A DNA stretch of 64,000 nt, taken from the NCBI RefSeq assembly GCF_004295125.1, contig NZ_CP036170.1, forward strand, positions 2,358,501-2,422,500, read 5' to 3'. Positions 52,216-59,904 of this stretch are shown here, one piece after another. The notes below the pieces were generated by a model. It was not told the DNA's origin. It saw only the letters and a list, made by a program, of their open reading frames with translations, and searched no databases. How positions within the stretch are numbered: the first letter of the stretch is position 1; every line of letters begins with the position of its first letter. The DNA comes from [Clostridium] scindens ATCC 35704. GTDB taxonomy: Bacteria; Bacillota; Clostridia; Lachnospirales; Lachnospiraceae. The position numbers were made by a program, and so were the translations under genes.

Positions 52216-52530
52216 TTAAATATTATATGAAAAATCTCCGGAAAATATGAGCGTCATGCTGTTCTCCATATAGATTACGGAACACCTGGTATTCAATGTA
52301 CGTCCGGCCATGGGAATATAGCGCAGTCCATCCATGGACATCTCCTTCATGCAGGCGGGGACAATGCCAAAGCCAATATCACATATCTGCCATTCATAGG
52401 AGATGATGTCATTTGATATTGCCGTATTCGGCGCAGGCGGACTTGCGGCGGCAGACAGACCAACGGCCAGGGCGGACTTCGGAAAGCCATCCAGATCCCT
52501 GAATATGTAACGCCTTATGTCCGCTTTGCC
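52216..52530 (-). pseudogene. C-terminal remnant of a LysR-family regulator
   Basis: The reverse strand reads DIISYEWQICDIGFGIVPAC, then MKEMSMDGLRYIPMAGRTLN and VIYMENSMTLIFSGDF before a TAA, which is the end of a LysR ligand-binding domain. Upstream there is FPKSALAVGLSAAASP in a compatible frame, but no HTH and no start. About 70% of a normal LysR gene is missing, cut by the following ABC-F gene region. Confidence 0.7.
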
Positions 52531-52586
52531 TTGTGATTTCGTTCTTTATTCTGTATAATAGGGAAAGAAATTGCGAAGAGGAGCAG

Positions 52587-54407
52587 ATGATAAAGATGAA
52601 TTTGCTGACAATGGAACATATAACGAAGTCTTATACGAACCGGGTGCTGCTGGACGATGAAGGATTTAGCATTAATGAGAATGAAAAGATCGGCGTAATC
52701 GGAATTAACGGAATGGGAAAGTCCACGCTGCTTAAGGTGGCAGCCGGGATCGAGCCATGCGATTCGGGAAAGATCAGCATGGGCGGGCAAGTGAAGATCT
52801 GCTATCTGCCCCAGACGCCTGTCTTTCAGGAAGGAACCACGATACTGAAAGCTGCGGTGGAGGGCAATGTGGATGAATTGAACCGCTGGACCATAGAGGC
52901 GGATGCCAAGGCCATGCTGAACCGGCTGGAATTCACAGATTATGAAGAGCGTATCGACCACATGTCCGGCGGGCAGAAGAAGCGGGTGGCTCTGGTCAAT
53001 GCGCTTCTTACGCCTGCGGACATCCTGGTATTGGACGAGCCGACCAACCACCTGGACAATGCGATGTCCGAGTGGCTGGAAGAGTATCTGATCAGTTTCC
53101 GGGGAGCCATCCTGATGGTGACTCATGACCGCTATTTCCTGGATCGGGTGGCTACCAGAATCGTTGAGGTGGATCAGGGTAAGATATACAGTTATCCGGG
53201 TAACTATTCTCAGTTCGTACGCCTGAAAGAGGAGCGCCAAAGTATGGCGCTGGCAACAGAGCGCAAGCGGAAGAGCATCCTGAAGACGGAACTGGAGTGG
53301 CTAAGCCGTGGGGCCCGGGCAAGAAGCACGAAGCAAAAGGCTCATATAGACCGCATCAAGGCTATGCAGGAGATCCGGGATATCCAGGAGGAAAAGCGGG
53401 TTTCCATGGATTCCGTGGCATCCAGGATGGGCAATAAGACGATTGAACTTGCGGGAATATCCAAATCTTATGATGGCAGAAAAGTGATAGAGGACTATAA
53501 CTACATCTTTCTGAAAAACGACCGTATCGGCATCATCGGACCAAATGGGTGCGGAAAATCCACACTCCTTCGGATTATCAACGGAATTGTAAAGCCGGAC
53601 GCAGGAAGTCTGGATATAGGGCAGACGATCCGTATGGGATATTTCTCCCAGGAAAATGAATACATGGATGATTCCATGCGGGTCATCGACTATGTAAAAG
53701 AAGTGGGAGAGTATATCACAACTTCCGACGGCAAGATCACTGCCTCTCAGATGCTGGAGAACTTCCTGTTTGACGGGGCGCTTCAGTGGTCGAAGATCGA
53801 GAAACTCTCCGGCGGGGAAAAGCGCAGGCTATATCTGCTGCGGATTCTGATGGGCGCGCCCAATGTACTGATCTTAGATGAGCCAACCAACGATCTGGAC
53901 ATCCAGACGCTGACCATACTGGAAGATTATCTGGACCGGTTTGACGGCATCATCATCATCGTATCCCATGACCGCTATTTCCTGGACCGTACGGTGAACC
54001 GTATCTTTTCTTTTGAAGGAGACGGCGTGATCCGCCAGTTCGAAGGCGGCTACTCCGACTATCTGATCCGCAAGGAATTAGAAGCGCTTCCGGAGGAAAC
54101 GGCTGTTTCCGGCGAAATAAAGGAATGCAATACGAAGAACGCATGGAAAAAGCGTGAGAAGAAGTTGAAGTTCAGTTTTAAAGAGCAGCGGGAATTTGAG
54201 ACCATAGACGATGAGATTGCTGCCCTGGAAGATAAGATAGAGGAACTTAATAGCCAGGTGGCGGCAAATGCGACCAATTCTGCCAGGCTGAATGAACTGC
54301 TGGGGGAGAAGGAAGAGATGGAGCAGAAACTGGAAGAAAAGATGGAGAGATGGGTATATCTGAATGACTTAAATGAACAGATCCAGAAGTCCCAATCCGG
54401 CATGTAA
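52587..54407 (+). CDS. ABC-F family ATPase (Uup-like)
   Basis: The protein of about 606 residues has two ATP-binding domains: GINGMGKSTLLKV and LSGGQKKR-like MSGGQKKRVALVN with VLDEPTNHLD in the first, GPNGCGKSTLLRI, LSGGEKRRLYLL and ILDEPTNDLD in the second. A linker (WLSRGARARSTKQKAHIDRI) and a C-terminal coiled coil (EIAALEDKIEELNSQ) complete the Uup-like pattern. No membrane domain; such proteins act on ribosomes. The start is 52587 or 52596; GAGGAG lies close to the first. Confidence 0.92.
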   Translation: MIKMNLLTMEHITKSYTNRVLLDDEGFSINENEKIGVIGINGMGKSTLLKVAAGIEPCDSGKISMGGQVKICYLPQTPVFQEGTTILKAAVEGNVDELNRWTIEADAKAMLNRLEFTDYEERIDHMSGGQKKRVALVNALLTPADILVLDEPTNHLDNAMSEWLEEYLISFRGAILMVTHDRYFLDRVATRIVEVDQGKIYSYPGNYSQFVRLKEERQSMALATERKRKSILKTELEWLSRGARARSTKQKAHIDRIKAMQEIRDIQEEKRVSMDSVASRMGNKTIELAGISKSYDGRKVIEDYNYIFLKNDRIGIIGPNGCGKSTLLRIINGIVKPDAGSLDIGQTIRMGYFSQENEYMDDSMRVIDYVKEVGEYITTSDGKITASQMLENFLFDGALQWSKIEKLSGGEKRRLYLLRILMGAPNVLILDEPTNDLDIQTLTILEDYLDRFDGIIIIVSHDRYFLDRTVNRIFSFEGDGVIRQFEGGYSDYLIRKELEALPEETAVSGEIKECNTKNAWKKREKKLKFSFKEQREFETIDDEIAALEDKIEELNSQVAANATNSARLNELLGEKEEMEQKLEEKMERWVYLNDLNEQIQKSQSGM

Positions 54408-54413
54408 AATCCA

Positions 54414-54442
54414 TTGACGGTTTTTTAATCCTATGATACGAT
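54414..54442 (+). promoter_or_regulatory. Promoter of the guanine deaminase/xanthine dehydrogenase operon
   Basis: TTGACG (54414-54419), a 17-base spacer and TACGAT (54437-54442). The expected start site lies about 20 bases before the riboswitch. Confidence 0.6.
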
Positions 54443-54471
54443 AGATTTATAAAAAATGAAATAACTGGAAA

Positions 54472-54533
54472 CTTATATAGGTTCATAATCGGTTGAACGT
54501 TTCTACCAACTACCGGAATAGTTGTCTATAAGC
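54472..54533 (+). promoter_or_regulatory. Purine riboswitch aptamer (guanine-type C74, variant core)
   Basis: P1 CTTATA/TATAAG, P2 GTTCA/TGAAC, P3 CAACTA/TAGTTG and the conserved J2/3 core GTTTCTACC are all in place. L2 ends CGG and L3 has CCGG, keeping the loop-loop contact. The ligand-pairing base equivalent to 74 is C (54526), as in guanine-binding members. Differences from the xpt type are U instead of A at position 73, a 5-bp P2 and a 6-base L3. Downstream, ATCCGCA/TGCGGAT can form a hairpin that excludes an alternative (AGTCTGC/GCGGACT) next to the ribosome binding site, so control may be translational; no U-run follows. Confidence 0.85.
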
Positions 54534-54590
54534 ATCCGCATGAGAAGTCTGCGGATAACTTGCGGACTTTGGGAAAGGAGGGCATTGCCG

Positions 54591-55871
54591 ATGAATGAAC
54601 CTATTTTTATTTTACGAGGGGATATCTGCTATAGCAGGAATCTGACGGAACTGGCAGTCATAAAGCAAGGCTATGTGATCTGCAAGGAAGGGATGTCTCT
54701 GGGCGTATACCAGGAACTGCCAGAGGAATATCAGGATCTTCCTGTCAGGGACTGTGGGGATGATCTGATTCTTCCGGGGCTATGTGATCTGCATGTCCAT
54801 GCGCCCCAGTATACCTTCCGGGGACTGGGAATGGATCTGGAACTTCTGGACTGGCTGAATGAGCATGCATTTCCGGAGGAAGGCAAGTACCGGAATCTGG
54901 AATACGCCAGAAAGGCATATGGAAGTTTTGTACAGAACTTGAAGGAAAGTGCGACGACAAGAGCCTGTATATTCGGAACTATCCATGTGCCCGCAACGGA
55001 ACTTTTAATGGATATGCTGGAGGCGTCAGGCTTGCATACCATAGTAGGAAAAGTGAATATGGACCGCAATTGTCCGGCTTATCTGACGGAAAAGAGCGCG
55101 GATATATCCGCGGAAGATACCGTAGAATGGATTAAGGACTGTAAGAAGCGCTGCCAGATTACCCGGCCTATCCTGACGCCGCGGTTTATTCCCAGCTGCA
55201 GCGACGCTTTGATGGAGAATCTCAAGAAGGTGCAGATGCATTATGGCCTTCCGGTACAGTCCCATCTGTCGGAGAATCAAAGCGAGGTTGCGTGGGTGCA
55301 GGAACTGTGTCCCCAGTCAGAATTCTATGGGGATGCCTATGACCGGTTCGGGCTGTTTGGGGCAGACTGCAGCACGGTGATGGCCCACTGCGTATACTCG
55401 GACGAAAGGGAGCGCAGGCGCATGAAGGAAAATGGCGTCTATGTGGCCCATTGCCCGGAGTCTAATATGAATCTGTCTTCCGGCATCGCGCCGGTACGGG
55501 CATTTCTTAACGAGGGAATTCCTGTCGGGCTTGGAAGCGATGTGGCAGGAGGAACGAGCGAAGACATCTTTGCCGCCATGGCACATGCCATCCAGGCGTC
55601 GAAACTCAGGTGGAGGCTGGTGGATGATACGTTAAAGCCGCTGACGGCTATAGAAGCATTCTATCTTGGAACCAAGGGCGGCGGCTCCTTCTTTGGCAAG
55701 GTGGGAAGCCTGGAAGAAGGATATGAATTCGATGCGCTCATCGTTGATGACAGCGCCATCTCCAGCCGGGATATGGAGGTGAAAGAGCGGCTGGAGCGTC
55801 TGATCTATCTTAGCGGGGGCGCGAAGATCAAGGGAAAATATGTAGCAGGAAAAGAGATATTCTGGAGGTGA
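54591..55871 (+). CDS. guaD: Guanine deaminase
   Basis: The 426-residue amidohydrolase turns guanine into xanthine. Metal and substrate motifs are LPGLCDLHVHAPQYTFRGL near residue 65, TPRFIPSCSDALM near 200, PVQSHLSENQSEVAWV near 222, and VGLGSDVAGGTSEDIFAAM near 310. The start has AAAGGAGGG upstream. It is first in an operon whose later genes encode a xanthine dehydrogenase-type enzyme (4-base gap), and the whole is led by a purine riboswitch, giving guanine to xanthine to urate or related steps. Confidence 0.92.
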   Translation: MNEPIFILRGDICYSRNLTELAVIKQGYVICKEGMSLGVYQELPEEYQDLPVRDCGDDLILPGLCDLHVHAPQYTFRGLGMDLELLDWLNEHAFPEEGKYRNLEYARKAYGSFVQNLKESATTRACIFGTIHVPATELLMDMLEASGLHTIVGKVNMDRNCPAYLTEKSADISAEDTVEWIKDCKKRCQITRPILTPRFIPSCSDALMENLKKVQMHYGLPVQSHLSENQSEVAWVQELCPQSEFYGDAYDRFGLFGADCSTVMAHCVYSDERERRRMKENGVYVAHCPESNMNLSSGIAPVRAFLNEGIPVGLGSDVAGGTSEDIFAAMAHAIQASKLRWRLVDDTLKPLTAIEAFYLGTKGGGSFFGKVGSLEEGYEFDALIVDDSAISSRDMEVKERLERLIYLSGGAKIKGKYVAGKEIFWR

Positions 55872-55875
55872 TAGG

Positions 55876-58179
55876 ATGGAGGAACGCAGAGAAGTTATTG
55901 GCGCCAGCGTAAGGAGGATCGACGCCTTTGACAAGGTTACAGGCTATGCAAAGTATACGGACGACCTCTGCGACAAAGGCGCATATATCGCGAAGATATT
56001 GCATTCCACAGTCGCAAACGGCAAGGTCATATCCATAGATACGGAGGATGCCAGGAAGATACCGGGCGTGATCAAGGTGGTTACTTGCTTTGACGTGCCG
56101 AAGAATTATTTTCCTACCGCAGGCCACCCCTGGTCTACGCAGGAAAGCCATCAGGACGTGGCGGACCGCCTGATACTGACGGACCGTGTCCGGTTCTACG
56201 GTGACGATGTGGCCGCGGTTATTGCAGAAGACGAAGTGGTCGCCAGCCAGGCTCTTCGGGCCATTCAGGTACAGTATGAGGAGTACCCCTTCGTGCTGGA
56301 TGTAAAGGAGGCCATGGAAGAAGGCGCGCCTAGGCTTCATGAGGAATATCCGGGGAATGTACTGAAGCATACCAGCATCCGAAACGGAAACTACGAGGAA
56401 GCCATTAAGGAGCCGGGCCTGATCAAAGTGGAGGGATGGTACGATACGCCTTCCGTGCAGCACTGCCATATCGAGAACTTTATCTGCTACGCCTATCAGG
56501 TCAATCATAAGATGAATGTGGTTAGTTCCACCCAGATCCCGCATATTGTAAGGAGGGTCGTAGGCCAGGCGCTGGGAATCCCCTGGGGCAAGGTAAGAGT
56601 CATCAAGCCATACATAGGGGGAGGATTCGGCAATAAGCAGGATGTGCTCTATGAGCCGCTGTGCGCCTATCTAAGCCAGGTGACAGGCGGGCATCTGGTG
56701 AAACTGGATGTAAGCAGGGAAGAGACCTTTGCCTGCAACCGGGTAAGGCATGCCATCCGAAGCCATATTATATCCTATGTCAGGCCGGACGGGACATTCG
56801 CGGCCAGGAAACTGGAGGCGTTCTCCAATCAGGGGGCCTACGCGTCCCATGGTCACAGCATAGTGGCAAAGGGAATGGGCGCGTTCCCGCAGCTGTATCC
56901 CTGCCCGAATGTGGAGGCAGACTCCTATACGGTATTTACCAACCGCCCGGTGGCAGGCGCCATGAGAGGATATGGGATTCCCCAGGCTATGTTTGCCGTG
57001 GAGAGTCATACGGACGACGTGGCAAAGGCGATTGGCATGTCCCCGCTGGAATTCAGGAGGAAGAACCTGATGCCGAAAGGATTCGTGGATGGATTCTCCA
57101 AGAATGAGAATTATGAAGATACCTTTGGCCAATGCATGGATAAGGCGATCGCGCATACGGATTATGTCAGGAAGGCAGAAGCATATAGCAATCAGACGGG
57201 AAAGATCCGAAGAGGCATCGGAATCGCGGCATTCTGGTATAATACGGCGGTATGGCCAATCTCATTAGAGTCCTCTTCCTGCCGCATGGTACTGAATCAG
57301 GATGGGTCCATCCAGGTACAGCTTGGAGAGACGGAGATTGGACAGGGGGCGGATACGGCGTTTGCCCAGATGGCAGCATCTACGCTGGGAATCCCGCTGG
57401 AAGATGTCCATGTGATATCCAATCAGGACACGGATCTTACGCCGTTTGGAACGGGAGCCTACGCTTCCAGGCAGACGTATGTGGGCGGCTTTTCGATCCA
57501 GCAGACCGCGCTCCTTCTAAAGGAGAAGATCTTAGGCTATGCCCATGAGATGACAAGGATGCCCGCTGGAATTCTGAATATTGTGGACGGGATGATTGTT
57601 AGAAAGTTGGATGGAAGAGAATTGCTGTCCATGGAAGAACTGGCGCTGGAAGCGTTCTACAGCCTGAGCCACAGCCAGCATATAACGGCGGAGAGCACTT
57701 ATCAGATCAAAAGCAATGCTTATTCCTTTGGATGCACGGTTGCGGAAGTGGAGGTGGACATCGAGGCCTGCAAGGTCAAACTGGTGGATGCAGTCAATGT
57801 CCATGACTGCGGCAGGCTGATCAACCCGGCGCTGGCCAAGGCTCAGGTTCACGGCGGGATGAGCATGGGAATCGGATATGGCCTGTCAGAATGCCTGAAG
57901 TTCGATCCCAAGACCGGAAAGACGTTGAACGGAACGCTGCTGGACTATAAGCTGTCCACTACCATGGACCATCCGGAACTTAAGGCGGACTTTGTAGAAA
58001 ACTATGAGCCTACCAGCGCGTACGGAACGAAAGCGCTGGGAGAGCCTCCGGTCTGTTCTGTGGCTCCAGCTATCCGCAATGCAGTATTCAACGCGACAGG
58101 AGTCGGCGTAGACACGCTGCCTCTAAGTCCCCATGTCTTATTCGAGGAATTCCGGAAAGGAGGGCTTCTGGATGTATGA
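55876..58179 (+). CDS. xdhA: Xanthine dehydrogenase-type molybdenum-binding subunit
   Basis: The 767-residue large subunit holds the molybdopterin cofactor. N-terminal VRRIDAFDKVTGYAKYTDD begins the family's first domain; IGGGFGNKQ near residue 255, GAMRGYGIPQ near 360, GETEIGQGADTAF near 480 and KALGEPPVCSVAPAI near 720 (catalytic Glu) mark the cofactor site. Size matches split bacterial XDH. A small FAD subunit and a 2Fe-2S subunit follow with overlaps. The substrate is probably xanthine or hypoxanthine, from the guanine deaminase partner. Confidence 0.92.
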   Translation: MEERREVIGASVRRIDAFDKVTGYAKYTDDLCDKGAYIAKILHSTVANGKVISIDTEDARKIPGVIKVVTCFDVPKNYFPTAGHPWSTQESHQDVADRLILTDRVRFYGDDVAAVIAEDEVVASQALRAIQVQYEEYPFVLDVKEAMEEGAPRLHEEYPGNVLKHTSIRNGNYEEAIKEPGLIKVEGWYDTPSVQHCHIENFICYAYQVNHKMNVVSSTQIPHIVRRVVGQALGIPWGKVRVIKPYIGGGFGNKQDVLYEPLCAYLSQVTGGHLVKLDVSREETFACNRVRHAIRSHIISYVRPDGTFAARKLEAFSNQGAYASHGHSIVAKGMGAFPQLYPCPNVEADSYTVFTNRPVAGAMRGYGIPQAMFAVESHTDDVAKAIGMSPLEFRRKNLMPKGFVDGFSKNENYEDTFGQCMDKAIAHTDYVRKAEAYSNQTGKIRRGIGIAAFWYNTAVWPISLESSSCRMVLNQDGSIQVQLGETEIGQGADTAFAQMAASTLGIPLEDVHVISNQDTDLTPFGTGAYASRQTYVGGFSIQQTALLLKEKILGYAHEMTRMPAGILNIVDGMIVRKLDGRELLSMEELALEAFYSLSHSQHITAESTYQIKSNAYSFGCTVAEVEVDIEACKVKLVDAVNVHDCGRLINPALAKAQVHGGMSMGIGYGLSECLKFDPKTGKTLNGTLLDYKLSTTMDHPELKADFVENYEPTSAYGTKALGEPPVCSVAPAIRNAVFNATGVGVDTLPLSPHVLFEEFRKGGLLDV

Positions 58180-59056
58180 TATAAAAGCATTATATGAGGC
58201 AGATAATATATCGCATGCAATTCAATTACTGGAGGAGCACCCGGAGGCTTTTATCATCGCAGGAGGAAGCGATGTCCTGATTCAGATCCGGGAAGGCAAG
58301 AGGGCTGGAGCAGAACTGGTCAGCATCTATGGATTGGATGAACTGCGGGGCGTGAAGATGGAAGAAGATGGAACCATCCGCATCGGTTCCCTGACCAGCT
58401 TCTCCCACATTACGAAGGATGATGTGATAAAGAAGTACATCCATGTATTAGGCGAGGCTGTCGATAAGGTGGGCGGTCCGCAGATACGGAATATCGGAAC
58501 CATCGGCGGCAATACCTGCAATGGAGTGACCTCGGCAGATTCGGCCTCCACCTTATTTGCCTGGGATGCCATTATCGAACTGACGGGGCCGCAGGGCGTA
58601 AGAAAGGTGCCGATCCAGGAGTTCTATATCAAGGCCGGGAAGGTAGATCTAAGACCTGCTGAGATTCAGACAGCCATCCTGATACCGAAGGAATCTTACG
58701 ACGGCTATGAGGGCCACTATATTAAGTATGCCATGCGCAATGCCATGGATATTGCCACGCTTGGATGTTCTGTGAATGTAAAACTAACCGCGGACAGACA
58801 AGAGATAGAAGATGCCAGGATTGCCTACGGCGTCGCCGGTCCCGTGCCTATGCGCGCGCCGTCGGCAGAGAAGGCGGTGGCAGGGTGCAAGGTGTCAGCC
58901 GAAAGCGTCGAGCGGTTCGCAAAAGAAGTTCTAAAGGACATCCGTCCAAGGGACAGCTGGCGCGCAAGCAAGGCATTCCGGGAGCATATTTCCTATGTGC
59001 TGGCGAAACGTGCCCTTACGGAAGCGATAGAGAGGTCAGGAGGTGCGGTGGTATGA
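58172..59056 (+). CDS. xdhB: Xanthine dehydrogenase-type FAD-binding subunit
   Basis: The 294-residue subunit has the FAD_binding_5 fold: FIIAGGSDVLIQIREGK near residue 30 (pyrophosphate loop), RNIGTIGGNTCNGVTSADS near 108, and a C-terminal CO-dehydrogenase flavoprotein domain (MDIATLGCSVNVKL near 195). It passes electrons from the Fe-S clusters to NAD+ or another acceptor. The start at 58172 overlaps the end of the large-subunit gene by 8 bases and has AGGAGGG upstream. The longer frame is not needed. Confidence 0.9.
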   Translation: MYDIKALYEADNISHAIQLLEEHPEAFIIAGGSDVLIQIREGKRAGAELVSIYGLDELRGVKMEEDGTIRIGSLTSFSHITKDDVIKKYIHVLGEAVDKVGGPQIRNIGTIGGNTCNGVTSADSASTLFAWDAIIELTGPQGVRKVPIQEFYIKAGKVDLRPAEIQTAILIPKESYDGYEGHYIKYAMRNAMDIATLGCSVNVKLTADRQEIEDARIAYGVAGPVPMRAPSAEKAVAGCKVSAESVERFAKEVLKDIRPRDSWRASKAFREHISYVLAKRALTEAIERSGGAVV

Positions 59057-59541
59057 GTGACAGGCAGTTTAAAAGAATTCATTGTATCATTAACGGGAGA
59101 GAAGTGGAAACCATGATAGATGTCCGCGCTTCGCTGACAGACCTTCTTCGCAATGATTTCCGACTTACCAGCGTAAAGAAAGGATGCGAAGTGGGCGAAT
59201 GCGGGGCCTGCAACGTGATCATAGACGGCGAGTGCTTTAATTCCTGCATCTATCTGGCTGCGTGGGCGGACGGAAAGAATATCCGTACGCTGGAGAGCCT
59301 GATGGGGCCTGATGGGGAACTATCTGACATCCAGCAGGCATTTATCGATGAGACGGCTGTACAGTGCGGCTTCTGTACGCCGGGCTTTATCATGAGCGCG
59401 GTGGAGATCCTGGAGTCAGGAAAGGAATATTCAAGAGAAGAATTAAAAAAAATGCTTTCCGGGCATCTATGCCGGTGCACAGGTTATGAAAACATTATCA
59501 ATGCAGTGGAAAAGACGATGAAAAAAAGGCTGGGCATTTAA
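59053..59541 (+). CDS. xdhC: Xanthine dehydrogenase-type 2Fe-2S subunit
   Basis: The 162-residue subunit has the plant-ferredoxin cluster motif CEVGECGACNVIIDG near residue 42, with a fourth Cys in CFNSC, and the second cluster motif QCGFCTPGFIMSA near 102 with CRCTGYENI near 138. Its ATG overlaps the xdhB stop (ATGA). It relays electrons from the Mo site to FAD. The gene symbol follows the usual three-subunit naming. A frame reaching back into xdhB is a shadow. Confidence 0.9.
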   Translation: MSDRQFKRIHCIINGREVETMIDVRASLTDLLRNDFRLTSVKKGCEVGECGACNVIIDGECFNSCIYLAAWADGKNIRTLESLMGPDGELSDIQQAFIDETAVQCGFCTPGFIMSAVEILESGKEYSREELKKMLSGHLCRCTGYENIINAVEKTMKKRLGI

Positions 59542-59833
59542 TCTGTCCGCGTCAGTCCCAAGAATAAGAGAGGGGCAAGAGCAGGGATATCCTGCTGCCG
59601 GATGCGTGTATCCTACAGAGTGGCCTTGATATCCAAGCCCTCTCCCTTCTTGCGGCTGTTCCCGATAGTTCCATGCCTGCAGAAGCAGTCCTCTTGCTTC
59701 CTTTTTATCTTGGTTATTGATATCTGATTTCTTTGTCTAGAATACATCTATTTCTAACACCTCGAAATATCCTCTTTGGAATCCTGGATGAAACTGCCTG
59801 TTTCAGGCAAATAATAGAATGATAGAAAGATGA
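59542..59833. other. Gene-free region with a branched hairpin
   Basis: No gene is seen. GAGAGGGGC (59568) pairs with GCCCTCTC (59637) around an inner GCAGG/CCTGC hairpin. It may end the xdh transcript, though the T-run is weak (CCTTCTT). The rest is AT-rich and leads into the nrd promoter. Confidence 0.45.
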
Positions 59834-59887
59834 TTGAAGACAACAATATATTGTGGTATGATGTTGGATAGAATCAATAAATTGTAT
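59834..59887 (+). promoter_or_regulatory. nrdAB promoter with two NrdR boxes
   Basis: TTGAAG (59834), 17-base spacer, TATGAT (59857). Box 1 has the perfect core ACAATATATTGT (59843-59854) and fills the spacer. Box 2 has TCAATAAATTGT (59874-59885). The cores are 31 bases apart, three helical turns, as expected for NrdR repressor sites on ribonucleotide reductase promoters. Confidence 0.8.
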
Positions 59888-59904
59888 GTGAGGTAGACGT
59901 GTAT

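Noticed and set aside
55828-56544. 238-codon reverse ORF at the start of xdhA
   Set aside because: Antisense to clear molybdenum hydroxylase sequence.
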